Both the position numbers and the translations under genes were made by a program. The notes under the pieces were generated by a model, which was given only the letters and a program-made list of their open reading frames with translations, ran no database searches and was not told the origin of the DNA. A DNA stretch of 64,000 bases. It comes from Salmo trutta (taxonomy: Eukaryota; Chordata; Actinopteri; Salmoniformes; Salmonidae). Location of the stretch: positions 188,501 through 252,500 of the forward strand of contig NW_021823445.1 in assembly GCF_901001165.1 (NCBI RefSeq), in the 5' to 3' direction. How positions within the stretch are numbered: the first letter of the stretch is position 1; every line of letters begins with the position of its first letter. Positions 1 to 10,940 of this stretch are shown here, piece by piece.

Positions 1-2020
1 TTTACAGATGATCAAAGATCTGTATTTATTATGGATCCCCATTAGCTGCTGCCAAGCCAGCATCTACTCTTCCTGGGGTCCGGAACAATTAAGGCAGTTT
101 ATACAATTTTAAAAACATTACAATACATTCATAACAGATTTCACAACACACTGAGTGTGTGCCCTCAGGCACATACTCCACTAACACATATATACAACAC
201 AAAATCCATGTGTACGCGTGTGTATAGTGCGTATGTTATCATGTGTGTGTATGCATGTGTCTGTGCCTATGTTTGTGTTGATTCACAGTCCCCACTGTTC
301 CATAAGGTGTATTTTTACCTGCTTTTTAAATCTGATTTTACTGCTGCATCAGTTACCTGATGTGGAATAGAGTTCCATGTAGTCATGGCTCTATGTAGTA
401 CTGTGCGCCTCCCATAGTTTGTTCTGGACTTGGGGACTGTGAAGAGACCGCTGGTGGCATGTCTTGTGGGGTATGTATGGGTGTCTGCCCTGTTCTGAGA
501 CAATTGCAATTTTCCCAAGTCCCTCTTTGAAGCACCTTACCACACGACTGAAGAGTAGTCCAGGTGCGACAAACCTAGGGCCTGTAGGACCTGCCTTGTT
601 GATAGTGTTGTTAAGAAGGCAGAGCAGCGCTTTATTATGGACAGACTTCTCCCCATCTTAGCTACTGTTGTATCAATATGTTTTGAACATGAGTTTTACA
701 ATCCAGGGTTACTCCAAGCAGTTTAGTCACTTCAACGTCTACAATTTCCACATTATTTATTAGAATATTTAGTTGAGGTTTAGGGTTTAGTCAATGTGTC
801 CCAAATACAATACTTTTTGTTTTTTTAATATTTAGGACTAACTTCTTCCTTGCCACCCATTCTGAAACTAAGTGTAGCTCTTTGTTCAGCGTTGCAGTCA
901 TTTCAGTCGCTGTAGTAGCTGACGTGTATTGTGTTGAGATATCCACATACATAGACACACTGGCTTTACTCAAAAAGTAAGGGACCTAGACAGCTGCCCT
1001 GGGGAATTCCTGATTCTAACTGAATTATATTTGATAGGCTTCCATTAAAGAACACCCTCTGTGTTCTGTTAGACAGGTAACTCTTTATCCACAATATAGC
1101 AGGGGGTGTAAAGCCATAACAGATACGTTTTTCCAGCAGCAGACTATGTCAAAAGCCGCACTGAAGTCTAACAAAACGGCCCCCCCCCCAATCTTTTTAT
1201 CATCAATTTCTCTCAGCCAATCATCAGTCATTTGTGTAAGTCCTGTGCTTGTTGAATGTCCTTCCCTATAATCGTGCTAAGAGTCTGTTTACTGTAAAAT
1301 AGCATTGTATCTGGTCAAAAAACATTTTCAAAACTTTACTAAGGGTTGGTAACAGGCTGGTTGGTTGGCTATTTGAGCCAGTAAAGGGGGCTTTACTATT
1401 CTGCGGTAGCGGAATGACTTGAGCTTCCCTCCAAGCTTGGGGGCACACACTTTCTAGTAGGCTTAAATTGAAGATGTAGCAAATAGGAGTGGCAATATGG
1501 TCTGCTATTATCCTCAGTAATTTTCCATCCAAGTTGTCAGACCCCGGTGGCTTGTCATTGTTGATAGACAATAATAATTCTCTCTCCTCTTCCACACTCA
1601 CTTTACGGAATTCAAAATTACAATTCGTCTTTCATAATTTTGTCAGATATACTTGAATGTGGTGTCAGCTTTTGTTGCTGGAAAAATAATGTAAGTAGTT
1701 AACAATATCAGTGGGTTTTCTGATGAATTCAATTATAAAATATAATAAAATCGCTCCAAAGCTTTTTACTATCATTCTTTATGTCATTTGTCTTTGTTTT
1801 ATAGTGTAGTTTCTTATTTTTATACAGTTTAGTCACATGATTTCTCAATTTGCAGTACGTTTGGTTGTGCAGTCAGACTTATTTTATTACTTATATTATT
1901 AAGCCATTCTTTTTGCCTCATCCCTCTCAACCATACAATTTTTAGATTCAGCTTGATGGAAGCCAGTCAATATTTAAATCACCCAGAAAATATACCTTTG
2001 TTTGAAAGTGTTTTGTAAAG
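1..2020 (-). mobile_element. Decayed non-LTR retrotransposon (LINE), minus strand
   Basis: Remnant of an APE-type LINE running right to left. Read on the minus strand it shows the endonuclease motif GDLNIDWLP (1983-1957), an RT fragment at 1601-1266 with NDKPPGSDNLDGKLL and QAWREAQVIPLP, a later RT fragment at 973-791 with LVLNIKKTKSIVFGT, and a C-terminal piece at 518-315 with LFTVPKSRTNYGRRTVL. Stops and frameshifts separate the pieces, and the catalytic YADD is not intact. Positions 1-60 hold a 3' tail of the type ending in TTAGCTGCTGCC and TCCTGGGGTCC; a plus-strand version of the same tail occurs at 9691-9870. The protein pieces match those of the plus LINE at 2030-9690, so both are the same or sister families (clade within CR1/L2/Rex1-like LINEs is inference). 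The 3' end may extend left of the window. Confidence 0.8.
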
Positions 2021-2355
2021 TTCTTGGTAGCTAGCTAGCTTCTTAGTATGGATACCGCGACGCAGTTGGCATCAGTTGCTGGGACTGCTTGTCTCTTTCC
2101 AGTGATCCTGCCGATCAAGGACGGGTCTGAGGAGCTATTTGGCGTCGGAGCTAGCCTAGCTGCTAGCTAGCTGCATATCAAGCTAGCTGGGTTTTCAGGA
2201 GCCCGTGATGCGGTTAGCCATTGTGGCTGGGACAGCGGATTGTCCCGGGTTTATGGCTGTCTAGATCCCTGCTGTTTGTTGTTTTCAATCTTCCCCGTGA
2301 CCTGCCCTGTCTGGAACTGCGAGGAGTAACAGCCTAACATACGTTGCTAGCTACT

Positions 2356-3100
2356 ATGACAAAGACCAAAGCCGGTGGGAGTACTGTTGAGGACAGTGGT
2401 GTCTCTCTATCACACGTGAAGGATCTTTTAAACTAACAAAAAGAGACCTACAAGCAGTTGTTACAACAACAAGAAAATAGCTTCAAGTGTTTTGTTCAGC
2501 TACTCTCGGATCCTACTAATAAAAGAATGGACGACCTGACCAGAGAGGTCCAGGACCTGAATAAAAGTTTTCCATTTGAGTTGAAACAGGAGAACAGCAA
2601 GATGACAGCAATCTGTAAGTCATTGAGGACATCAGTTCGGTGTGTGAATCCATGATAACAAATCAGAATCTCGAGGGACAATCAAGGCAGAACAACATGG
2701 TTGTGGACGGAATTGCAGAATCTCCACATGAGACCTGGACGGAGTCTGAGGACAAAGTGAGGGAAATGATCACTGAGAAATTGAAGATGGACCACATGAA
2801 GATTGAGGTGACAGGCCGATAGTGGTCAGGATCCTGAGGTTCAAGGACAAGGTAGCTGTTCTTGAAAGAGCCAAGAACTTTAGAGGAACGTATATTTTCC
2901 TCAACGAGGACCATCCTGAAGCTGTGGCCAGAATAGGAAAGAACTGATCCCAGCCATGGAAGCTGCCAGAGCGCGTGGGGACATTGCTTACATCCGCTAT
3001 GACAGGCTCATTGTCCACCCTCCCTCCCAGAAGCCTGGAAGGGATGAGATAGCCAAGCCTATGGGTTCGTAGCTTTAACCCTGCAGCGCACACGCACCAA
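2356..3100 (+). pseudogene. LINE ORF1 remnant with coiled-coil and RNA-binding-like part
   Basis: Starts at ATG 2356 (MTKTKAGGSTVEDSG) and hits a stop after about 26 codons, then stays readable with frame changes to about 3100. Visible segments are a Gln/Glu-rich heptad-like stretch (ETYKQLLQQQENSFKCFVQL, then LTREVQDLNKSFPFELKQ) expected to form a coiled coil, followed by RQNNMVVDGIAESPHETW and an AARARGDIAYIRYDRL stretch. This order, coiled coil followed by an RRM/CTD-like region with a basic R-Q/R-N-N motif, is that of L1/CR1-type ORF1 chaperones. It lies directly upstream of RT remnants of the same strand, interrupted by the 3106-4645 insertions. Function (RNA binding in the LINE RNP) is inferred from family; the copy is broken by at least two stops. 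Confidence 0.65.
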
Positions 3101-3105
3101 TTGAT

Positions 3106-3232
3106 TTTTAGTTATTTCATTTTATTTAACAAGGCAAGTCAGTTAAGAACAAATTCTTATTTACAATGACGGCCTAACTAAAGGCAAAAGACCTCTTGCG
3201 GGGAAGGGGGCTGGGATTATAAAAAATATATA
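3106..3232 (-). mobile_element. SINE/LINE 3'-tail fragment
   Basis: On the minus strand this contains TTGTTCTTAACTGACTTGCC followed by a TTAAATAAAA-type end, the same tail carried by the SINE at 55096-55291. No tRNA head is present, so it is a 5'-truncated SINE or a LINE tail. It abuts the Tc1 copy at 3235. Confidence 0.6.
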
Positions 3233-3234
3233 TA

Positions 3235-4645
3235 CAGTTGAAGTCGGAAGTTTACATTCACCTTAGCAAAATACATTTATATTCAGTTTTTCACCATTCC
3301 TGACATTTAATCCTAGTAAAAAGTCCCTAGGTCAGTTAGGATCACAGGATCACTCACATTTTAAGAATGTGAAATGTCAGAATAATAGTAGAGAATGATT
3401 TATTTCAGCTTTTATTTCTTCCATCACATTCCCAGTGGGTCAGAAGTTTACATACACTCAATTAGTATTTGGTAGCATTGCCTTTAAATTGTTTAACTTG
3501 GGTCAACTGTTTCGGGTAGCCTTCCACAAGCTTCCCACAATAAGCTGGGTGAATTTTGGCCCATTCCTCCTGACAGAGCTGGTGTAACTGAGTCAGGTTT
3601 GTAGGCCTCCTTGCTCACACACGCTTTTTCAGTTCAGATGCCATCTATTTGTGAAGCACACCAGTCCCTCCTGCAGCAAAGCACCCCCACAACATGATGC
3701 TGTCACCCCCGTGCTTCACAGCTGGGATTGTGATCTTCGGCTTGCAAGCCTCCCACCTTTTTCCTCCAAACATAATGATGGTCACTATGGCCAAACAGTT
3801 CTATTTGTGTTTTATCAGACCAGAGACATTTCTCCAAAAAGTACGATCTTTGTCCCCATGTTGCAAACTGTGGTCTGGCTTTTTTATGGTGGATTTGGAG
3901 CAGTGGCTTCTTCCTTGCTGAGCGGCCTTTCATGTTGTGTCGATATAGGACTCGTTTTACTGTGGCTATAGATACTTTCGTACCTGTTTCCTCCAGCATC
4001 TTCACAAGATCCTTTGCTGTTGTTCTGTGATTGATTTGCCCTTTTCGCACCAAAGTACGTTGATCTCTAGGAGACAGAACGCGTCTCCTTCCTGAGCGGT
4101 ATGACGGCTGCGTGGTCCCATGGTGTTTATACTTGCGTACTATTGTTTGTACAGTTGAACGTGGTACCTTCAGACGTTTGGAAATTGCTCCCAAGGATGA
4201 ACCAGACTTGTGGAGGTCTACAATTTTATTTCTGAGGTCTTGGCTGATTTCTTTTGATTTTCCCATGATGTCAAGCAAAGAGGCACTGAGTTTGAAGGTA
4301 GGCCTCGAAATACATCCACAGGTACACCTCTAATTGACTCAAATGATGTCAATTAGCCTATCAGAAGCTTCTAAAGCCATGATATCATTTTCTGGAATTT
4401 TCCAAGCTGTTTAAAGGCACAGTCAACTTAGTGTATGTAAACTTCTGGCCCACTGGAATTGTGATACAGTGAGTTATAAGTGAAAAAATCTGTCTGTAAA
4501 CAATTGTTGGAAAAATTACTTGTGTCACGCACAAAGTAGATGTCCTAACCAACTTGCCAAAACTATAGTTTGTTAACAAGAAAGGTGTGGAGTGGTTGAA
4601 AAACGAGTTTTAATGACTCCAACCTAAGTGTATGTAAACTTCAGG
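3235..4645 (-). mobile_element. Tc1/mariner transposon, internally deleted copy
   Basis: Left terminus CAGTTGAAGTCGGAAGTTT follows a TA dinucleotide at 3233-3234; the right arm ends near 4645 in an inner direct repeat (TATGTAAACTTC), so its outer tip is lost. The terminal sequence is that of the salmonid Tc1 family from which Sleeping Beauty was derived (recognised from known sequence). Between about 3640 and 3660 the coding strand jumps from the middle of the transposase to its last codons, so the region with the second Asp and the Glu of the DDE triad is deleted. It sits in the plus LINE at 2030-9690. Confidence 0.9.
3703..4278 (-). pseudogene. Tc1 transposase fragment
   Basis: 191 codons open from ATG 4278. 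The N-terminal paired-like DNA-binding domain is complete in outline: GKSKEISQDLRNKIVDLHKS, then GSSLGAISKRLKVPRSTVQT as first helix-turn-helix, then a GRRR hinge and a second HTH-like part (TAKDLVKMLEETGTKVSIAT). The catalytic core begins with LWSDKTQIELFG, keeping the first Asp, but the following Glu common in this family is Lys. The frame is lost near VWRKKVGGLQAEDHNPSC and the remaining catalytic residues are deleted. A full family member is about 340 residues. Function would have been cut-and-paste transposition at TA; this copy cannot do it. Confidence 0.9.
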
Positions 4646-4654
4646 AACTTCAGG

Positions 4655-5785
4655 AAATAACACTACAGGAACCAGATTATCCACATGTATCAATCACATT
4701 TTTACTAATACTGTAGAAATGTGTTCTAAGCTGTATCTGTACCCAGTGATCACAATATAGTGGCTATATCCAGGAAAGCCAAAGTTCCAACATCTGGGCC
4801 TAAAATAGTATATAAGAGATCATACAAAATATTTTTCTGTGACTTATGTGGATGTTAAAAATATTTGTTGGTCAGATGTGATTAATGAGGAGCATCCAGA
4901 CGCTGCAGTTGATGAATTTATGAAATTGCTCCTCCAATTATTGATAAATATGCACCTGTTGAGAAACTGACTATTAAGGCTCCATGGATTGATGAGGAAT
5001 TTAAAAAATGTATGGCAAAGTGGGCAAACTTAGGAAATGCCAACAACGAACAGCGAGCAATTGTATTCATGCATAAAAAAACGAATGAAAGAAAAGCATT
5101 GCAAGTAGGAATTTTGTAAAGTTAGTGTGGGAGAGGTGTAAAAATTATTGTTATCGATCAATAATGACAAACCTCCTGGCATTGACAACTTAGATGGAAA
5201 GCTACTGAGGATGGTAGCTGACTCTATAGCCACTCCTATCTGTCATATCTTTAATCTGAGCCTAGAGGAAAGTCTTTGTCCTCAGGCCTGGAGGGAAGCC
5301 AAAGTAATTCCACTACCCAAGAGTGGTAAAGCGGCCTTTACTGGTTCTAACAGCAGACCTATAAGCTTGCTGCCAGCTCTTAGAAAACTGCTGGGAAAAA
5401 ATTGTGTTTGACCAAATACAATGCCATTTCTCTGTAAACAAATGAACAACAGACTTTCAGCATGCTTATAGAGAAGGGCACTCAACATGTGCTGCACTGA
5501 CACAAATTACTGATGATTGGTTGAAAGAAATTGATAAGATTGTGGGAGCTGTACTGTTAGATTTCAGCTCAGTCTTTGATATTATTGACCATAACCTGTT
5601 GTTGAAAAAACGTATGTGTTATGGCTTTTCAACCTCTGCCATGTCGTGGATTCAGAGCTACCTAATAGAACTCAAAGGGTTTCCTTTAATGGAAGCTTCT
5701 CTAATGTCAAACATGTGAAGTGTGGTTCACCGCAGGGCAGCTCTCTAGGCCCTATACTCTTTTCACCAATGACCTGCCACTGGCA
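4655..5785 (+). pseudogene. LINE reverse transcriptase, N-terminal half (broken)
   Basis: Resumes the plus LINE after the Tc1 copy. The best segment (5148-5411) reads LSINNDKPPGIDNLDGKLLR, then ATPICHIFNLSLEESLCPQA and REAKVIPLPKSGKAAF, then SRPISLLPALRKLL: the RT entry region and fingers. The next open segment (5521-5718) contains VGAVLLDFSSVFDIIDHNLL, RT motif A with its catalytic Asp. At 5720-5760 CGSPQGSSLGPILF-type motif B is readable in another frame. The sequence stops in LPLALK at 5786-5790, exactly where the TTAA element begins. Multiple stops and frameshifts. Confidence 0.8.
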
Positions 5786-5789
5786 TTAA

Positions 5790-7262
5790 AACCTGTTGAG
5801 GCCACGGGTTAGCAATGAACCCTGAGACGGGATTGCTAGCAAGGCTGGAAATTCAAAACATCAAAAATCTAATAATTTCAATTTCTCAAACAATCAACTA
5901 TTTTACACCATTTAAAAGATAAACATCTCCTTAATCTAACCACATTGTTCGATTTTCAAAGAGGCTTTACGGCAAAATCATAAAGTTAGATTATGTTAGG
6001 ACAGTACATAGCCACAAAAGTACAAACATCCATTTTCAATTCAAGGTCAGGCGTCACCAAAAGCAGAAACCAGCTAAAATTATGCACCAACCTTTGACAA
6101 TCTCCATCAGATGACACTCCTAGGACATTATGTTATACAATACATGCATTTTTTGTTCCATCAAGTTCATATTTATATCCAAAAACTGCATTTTACAGTA
6201 GCGGTGAAATTCTGATTTTTTTCTTCTCTGAAATGCTTCCGGTGAACAACGTTACAATTTTCAAAATTACTATTCGAAAACATTGGTAAATTATAATATT
6301 GTCATTCAAATAATTATAGTTTAACATTTCGTAAATGATACTGTCTTGCCAGATTTCAAAATAACTTTACTGGGAAATCACAAGTTGCAATAAACCGGGT
6401 GCTGTGCTAAGAACAATAAGCTAGCCTAATTAGCTTAGCATCATCTTGTAACCATGTAATATCAATAATACTATTGTCAATAATCCATTACCTTTGATTA
6501 TCTTCATCCATTGGCAGTTCCAGGAATTCCAGGTCCACAACAAATGTGGTTTCTTTTGACAAAGTTCATAATTGATGTCCAAATAACTCCAAGTTGTTCC
6601 ATGTTGTTAGCGCTTCGGTGGCTACTAAAAAGTAGCGCGGGGGGGTGTGTGAAGTCACGGCGAAAAGTTAAAAAAGTTACAAAAATAATCTATTTATGTT
6701 TGTTCAAACATGTCAAACGTTGTTTAGCATCAATCTTTAGAGCCATTTTTAACGTGAAACATCAGTAATGTTTCAACCCGACCTCACCTGTGTCTAGAAA
6801 AACGTTTTTTTAAAATGTCTTGTGTCTCATGATTGCGCAGGTGCAGGCCATAATGGAAGTGACGACATCCCACGGACGTCAACTTCAATGCATTCTAATT
6901 TGCTCCCTGTTAATCATAGAAGCTTCAAACAACTTTATAAAGATCGCTGACATCTAGTGGAAGCCGTAGGAGTTGCGAACTGAATCCTTTCTCACTATGG
7001 TATCTAATAAACAATGACACTAAATAGTACAGCCACAAAATTCTCTTTTTTTTTTATCAATTTTTCTCAGGTTTTTGCCTGCAATATGAGTTTTGTTATA
7101 CTTACAGACACCATTCAAACTGTTTTAGAAAATTCAGAGTGTTTTCTATCCGAATGTGTTAATAATATGCATATCCTAGCTTCTGAGTTGGTGTAGGAGG
7201 CAGTTAAAAATGGGCACATATTTTTTCAAAATTCTCAATACTGCCACCGTAGCCCGTAGAGG
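5790..7262 (-). mobile_element. TTAA-flanked non-autonomous DNA transposon, copy 1
   Basis: About 1.47 kb without coding capacity. It is the inverse of the copy at 7350-8778: on the minus strand it starts CCTCTACGGGCTACGG, then GGCAGTATTGAG, then GAATGGTGTCTGTAAGTATA. Flanks are TTAA (5786-5789) and TTAC (7263-7266), a decayed duplicate. Removing it joins LINE sequence encoding LPLALK to the stretch leading into CMSMYADD, which proves the boundaries. TTAA target use and CC-starting short inverted ends point to piggyBac-type mobilisation (inference; no transposase seen). Confidence 0.8.
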
Positions 7263-7266
7263 TTAC

Positions 7267-7345
7267 ACAGCATGTGTGTCCATGTATGCTGATGATTCAA
7301 CCATATACGCATTAGCAACCACAGCTAATGAAGTCCCTGGAACCT
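7267..7345 (+). pseudogene. LINE RT catalytic island (YADD) between two insertions
   Basis: A 78-bp piece of the plus LINE isolated between two TTAA elements. It encodes CMSMYADDSTIYALATTANE, RT motif C with both catalytic Asp codons intact (TAT GCT GAT GAT from 7284). The next LINE codons resume at 8783 as NKELQSVL. Useful mainly as an anchor for reconstructing insertion sites. Confidence 0.85.
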
Positions 7346-7349
7346 ATAA

Positions 7350-8778
7350 CCTGTTAGGGTATAGGGGGCAGTATTGAGAATTTTTTGAAAAAAGATGTGC
7401 CCATTTTTAACTGCCTTCTACACCTACCCAGTAACTACAATATGCATATACTTATTATATATGGATAGAAAACACCCTAAAGTTTCAAAAACTGTTTGAA
7501 TGGTGTCTGTGAGTATAACAGAACTCATTTGGCAGGCAAAACCCTGAGACAGATTCTGACAGGAAGTGGATACCTGATGTGTTGAATTGACTTTGAGCCT
7601 ATGCCATTGAAAAACAAAGGGGGTGAGGTATATTCTGGCACTTCCTATTGCTTCCACAAGATGTCCCCAGCCTTTACAAAGTGTTTTGAGTGTTCTACAG
7701 TGAGATCTGACCGAATAAGAGCCATGGAACGTGATGGTCCATTATTCACCCTGGCGCGCGATTTGATGGTGGGTACTCTCATTCCGAAACGTTTTAAAAG
7801 AAAACCCAATGGTCCGCCTTGAATTTTATTCATGTTCTGGTTAAAAAAGGCCCTAATGATTTATGCGATACAACGTTTGACATGTTTGAACGAACGGAAA
7901 TATATTTTTTCCGTTCTTGAAGTGAAGTCCGGCTGGCTTAGATCATGCGCTACAACACGGAGGTTTTTCGACATAAATGATGAGCTTTTTTGAACAAAAC
8001 TACATTCGTTATGGACCTGGGACTCTTTGGAAGTGACATCTGATGAAGAGAATCAAAGGTAATGGATTATTTATATAGTATTTTCGATTTTAGATTCCTC
8101 CAACATGGCGGTTAGTCTGTATCGCGATGCGTATTTTTCTGGCGCAGTGCTCAGATTATTGCAAAGTGTGATTTCCCAGTAAGGTTAATTTAAAATCTGA
8201 CAAGTCCATTGCGTTCAAGAGATGTAAATCTATAATTCTTTGAATGACAATATAATATTTTAGCAATGTTTTCTAATATTAATTAATTATTTTGTTGTCA
8301 TGACTTGACTGCCGGTATTGGAGGGAAACGATTTCCTGAACATCAACGCCATAGTAAAACACTGTTTTTAGATATAAATATGAACTTGATAGAACTAAAA
8401 ATGCATGCATTGTCTAACATAATGTCCTAGGAGTGTCATCTGATGGAGATTGTAAAAGGTTAGTGCATAATTTTAGCTGATTGTATGGTTTTGGTGAAGC
8501 CTGTCTTTGAATCGACAATGCATTGCACACCGCTATTGTCAATGTACTCTCCTAACATAACCTAACTTTATGCTTTCCCCGTAAAACCTTTTTGAAATCG
8601 GTAAACGTGGTTAGATTAAGAAGATGTTTATCTTTCAAAGGCTGTAAGTTAGTTGTATGTTTGAGAAATTTGAATTTGTACATTTATTTGGTTTCAAATT
8701 TGCCGCTCTTGAAATGCACCTGCTGTTGATAGGGTGCGCCACGGGTGGCACGCTAACGTCCCAGGTAGCCTCAAGAAG
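7350..8778 (+). mobile_element. TTAA-flanked non-autonomous DNA transposon, copy 2
   Basis: About 1.43 kb, starting CCTGTTAGGGTATAGGGGGC and ending in CCTCAAGAAG, with TTAA at 8779-8782 and a decayed ATAA at 7346-7349. It shares long stretches with copies at 5790-7262, 34846-36305 and 43859-45270, for example TTTGAATGGTGTCTGTGAGT and AACAGAACTCATTTGGCAGG. No ORF of transposase size. Orientation is opposite to copy 1, and the two lie only 87 bp apart in the same LINE. Confidence 0.8.
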
Positions 8779-8782
8779 TTAA

Positions 8783-9690
8783 CAAAGAGTTGCAGTCTGT
8801 TTTGTAATGGTTGGCCAGTAATAAAGTGGTCCTGAACATCTCTAAAACTAAGAGCATTGTATTTGGTACAAATCATTCCTTAAGATCGAGACCTCAGCTG
8901 AATCTGGTAATGAATGGCGTGGCTGTTGAACAAGTTGAGGAGACTAAATTACTTGGTGTTACCTTAGACTGTAAACTGTCATGGTCAAAACATATAGATT
9001 CAATGGTTGTACAGACGGGGATAGGTCTGGCATAATAAAGAGATGCTCTGCTTTTTTGACACCACACTCCACAAAGCAAGTCCTGCAGGCTCTAGTTGTC
9101 TAATCTTGATTGTTGTCCAGTCGTGTGGTCCAGTGCTGCAAGGAAATACCTAGTTAAGCTGCAGCTGGCCCAGAACAGACTGGCACGTTCTGCTCTTCAT
9201 TGTAATCAGAGGGCTGATATAAATACTATGCATGCCAGTCTCTCTTGGCTAAGAGTTGAGGAAAGACTGACTGCATCACTTCTTTTTATAAGAAACATTG
9301 TGTTGAAAATCCCAAATTGTTTGCATAGTCAACTTACACACAGCTCTGACACACACTTATCCCACCAGACATGTCACCAGGGGTCTTTCACAGTCCCCAA
9401 ATCCAGAACAAATTCAAGAACGAGCACAGTATTATATAGAGCCCTTATTGCATGAAACTTCCTTCCATCTCATATTGCTCAAATAAACAGCAAACCTGGT
9501 TTCAAAAAACAGATGAAGCAACACCTCGCGGCCCAACGCCTCTCCCCTATTTGACCTAGATAGTTTGTGTGTATGCATTGATATTTTTGTCGCACTGCAT
9601 TGCTTTATCTTGGCCAGGTCGCAGTTGTAAATGAGAACTTGTTCTCAACTGGCCTACCTGGTTAAATAAAGGTGAAATAAATAAAAAATA
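8783..9690 (+). pseudogene. LINE RT C-terminal part and 3'UTR
   Basis: Continues the plus LINE. 8811-9035 encodes VVLNISKTKSIVFGTNHSLR (RT motif D region) and EETKLLGVTLDCKLSW (motif E). 9096-9455 encodes the thumb and C-terminal region with AARKYLVKLQLAQNRLARSA and SFTVPKSRTNSRTSTVLYRA. Frameshifts separate these. The 3'UTR ends with GTAAATGAGAACTTGTTCTC and TTAAATAAAGGTGAAATAAA near 9690. The same tail occurs, inverted, at 26770-26860. Confidence 0.85.
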
Positions 9691-9870
9691 TGTAGGCTGT
9701 GTGTGTCTTTTTAAAATGTATGTAGTTCTGTCCTTGAGCTGATCTTGTCTATTGATGTTCTGTATTATGTCATTCTGTATTATGTTTCATGTTTTGTGTG
9801 GAACCCAGGAAGAGTCGCTGCTGCTTTTGCAACAGCTAATGGGTATTCTAATAAAATACCCCCCCCCCCC
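9691..9870 (+). mobile_element. Second LINE 3' tail
   Basis: Short 5'-truncated tail with ACCCAGGAAGAGTCGCTGCT and a terminal (C)12(A)9 run. It is the plus-strand counterpart of the tail at positions 1-80 of the window (GGATCCCCATTAGCTGCTGCC on the other strand), so it marks a separate subfamily inserted next to or behind the 9690 end. Confidence 0.55.
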
Positions 9871-9885
9871 CAAAAAAAAATAGTT

Positions 9886-10388
9886 TTTTCAAATAAAATC
9901 AAATGTTATTTTGTCACATGCGCCGAATACAACAAGTGTAGACCTTAACGTGAAATGCTTACTTACAAGCCCTTAACCAACAATGCAGTTCAAGAAATAG
10001 TTAAGAAAATATTTACTGGAATAAACTGAAGTAAAAAAAATCTGAAATCAAACAGTAACAAGATATTTACATAACAATAACGAGGCACAGGGGATAACGG
10101 TACCGAGTCAATGTGCAGGGGTACAGGTTAGTAATGAGGCTATATACAGGGGATACCGGTACCGAGTCAATGTGCGGGGGTACAGGTTAGTAATGAGGCT
10201 ATATACAGGGGATACCGGTACCAAGTCAATGTGCGGGGGTACAAGTTAGTAATGAGGCTATATACAGGGGATACCGGTACCGAGTCAATGTGCGGGGGTA
10301 CAGGTTAGTTAAGGTACTTTGTAACGTGACTACGCATAGATAATAAACAGCGAGTAGCAGCAGTGTAAAAACAAATTGGGGGGGGGGT
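9886..10388 (-). mobile_element. 3'UTR of the minus LINE hosting the retrovirus, with 59-bp tandem repeat
   Basis: Minus-strand 3' end of the LINE whose body lies at 20573-24482. The extreme 3' end is at about 9886 (AAATAAAATCAAATG on plus). It contains four units of 59 bp starting at 10090, 10149, 10208 and 10267 (ATACCGGTACCGAGTCAATG is the core). The LINE sequence stops at 10388 in a G run, where the retroviral LTR begins, and resumes as CAATGTAAATA at 20030. Confidence 0.75.
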
Positions 10389-10921
10389 TGATAAGAGAAT
10401 TATCTATTAAAGGTAAATGAATCAATAGACCATGATGAATTATTAGTCATACAGAATGGTTAATGAATAATCAATGTAATGATCAATGTAGGGATAGATA
10501 AGTTTGATTAGTTCTGGAAAGTTCAGGAACCATGTGATAGGGAAAGGAATGTGTATATGCAATTAGAGGGACACCAGGAGACACATGTTCCTGGGAGTGA
10601 AAGCTTCAAAGCATTTCTTATCTTGAGGGAAAGAAACAGGCGAGCTCGGGAGAGTGATAAAGAGGGTGAGAAGTTTGTGGGGGAGACAGGTCACCAACAG
10701 TTTGTGTGTAAATGCATGTGCGTAAGAAAGCAAGAACTATATAATGACTGTTTTGTTATCCTGACCTCAGAACGTTCTCTGAATAAAAGCTACAGATACC
10801 TTTTGCAGAAAGCTGAGTCCTTGCCTAATTATTTTAACCCATTGTCTTACAAACCTTGGGCATTAGTCAAGGCGAATTGATTCTTGATTATTATCATCAA
10901 AGATATAAAATTCCTTTAACA
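10389..10921 (+). repeat. 5' LTR (533 bp)
   Basis: Begins TGATAAGAGAATTATC and ends TTCCTTTAACA. It contains a TATA-like TATATAA (10738-10744) and AATAAA (10782-10787) about 38 bp downstream, giving the expected U3-R-U5 order with a very short R. It is identical to the 3' LTR at 19492-20024, implying recent integration or gene conversion. A 109-codon frame (10551-10880) is open across most of the LTR. Confidence 0.95.
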
Positions 10922-10923
10922 AT

Positions 10924-10940
10924 TGGTCCTTCGAGCCGGA
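10924..10940 (+). promoter_or_regulatory. Primer binding site, tRNA-Tyr
   Basis: TGGTCCTTCGAGCCGGA starts 2 bp after the LTR. Its reverse complement TCCGGCTCGAAGGACCA is the 3' end of vertebrate tRNA-Tyr including CCA, a 17-base exact match to the sequence I know for that tRNA. This is the site where tRNA would prime minus-strand DNA synthesis. Confidence 0.85.

Larger units (their letters stand above)
2030..9690 (+). mobile_element. LINE split by a Tc1 copy and two TTAA elements
   Basis: One plus-strand LINE can be followed through four insertions. The pieces are a 5' leader and ORF1 (2030-3100), RT N-terminal half (4655-5785), a 78-bp piece carrying YADD (7267-7345), and RT C-terminal part plus 3'UTR (8783-9690). 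Interruptions are a SINE/LINE-tail fragment (3106-3232), a minus Tc1 copy (3235-4645), and two copies of a TTAA-flanked transposon in opposite orientation (5790-7262, 7350-8778). The 3' end is TTAAATAAAGGTGAAATAAA, the tail also seen on the minus LINE ending at 26770. Most of the endonuclease domain is missing around the Tc1 copy. All frames contain stops, so the element is dead. Confidence 0.85.
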
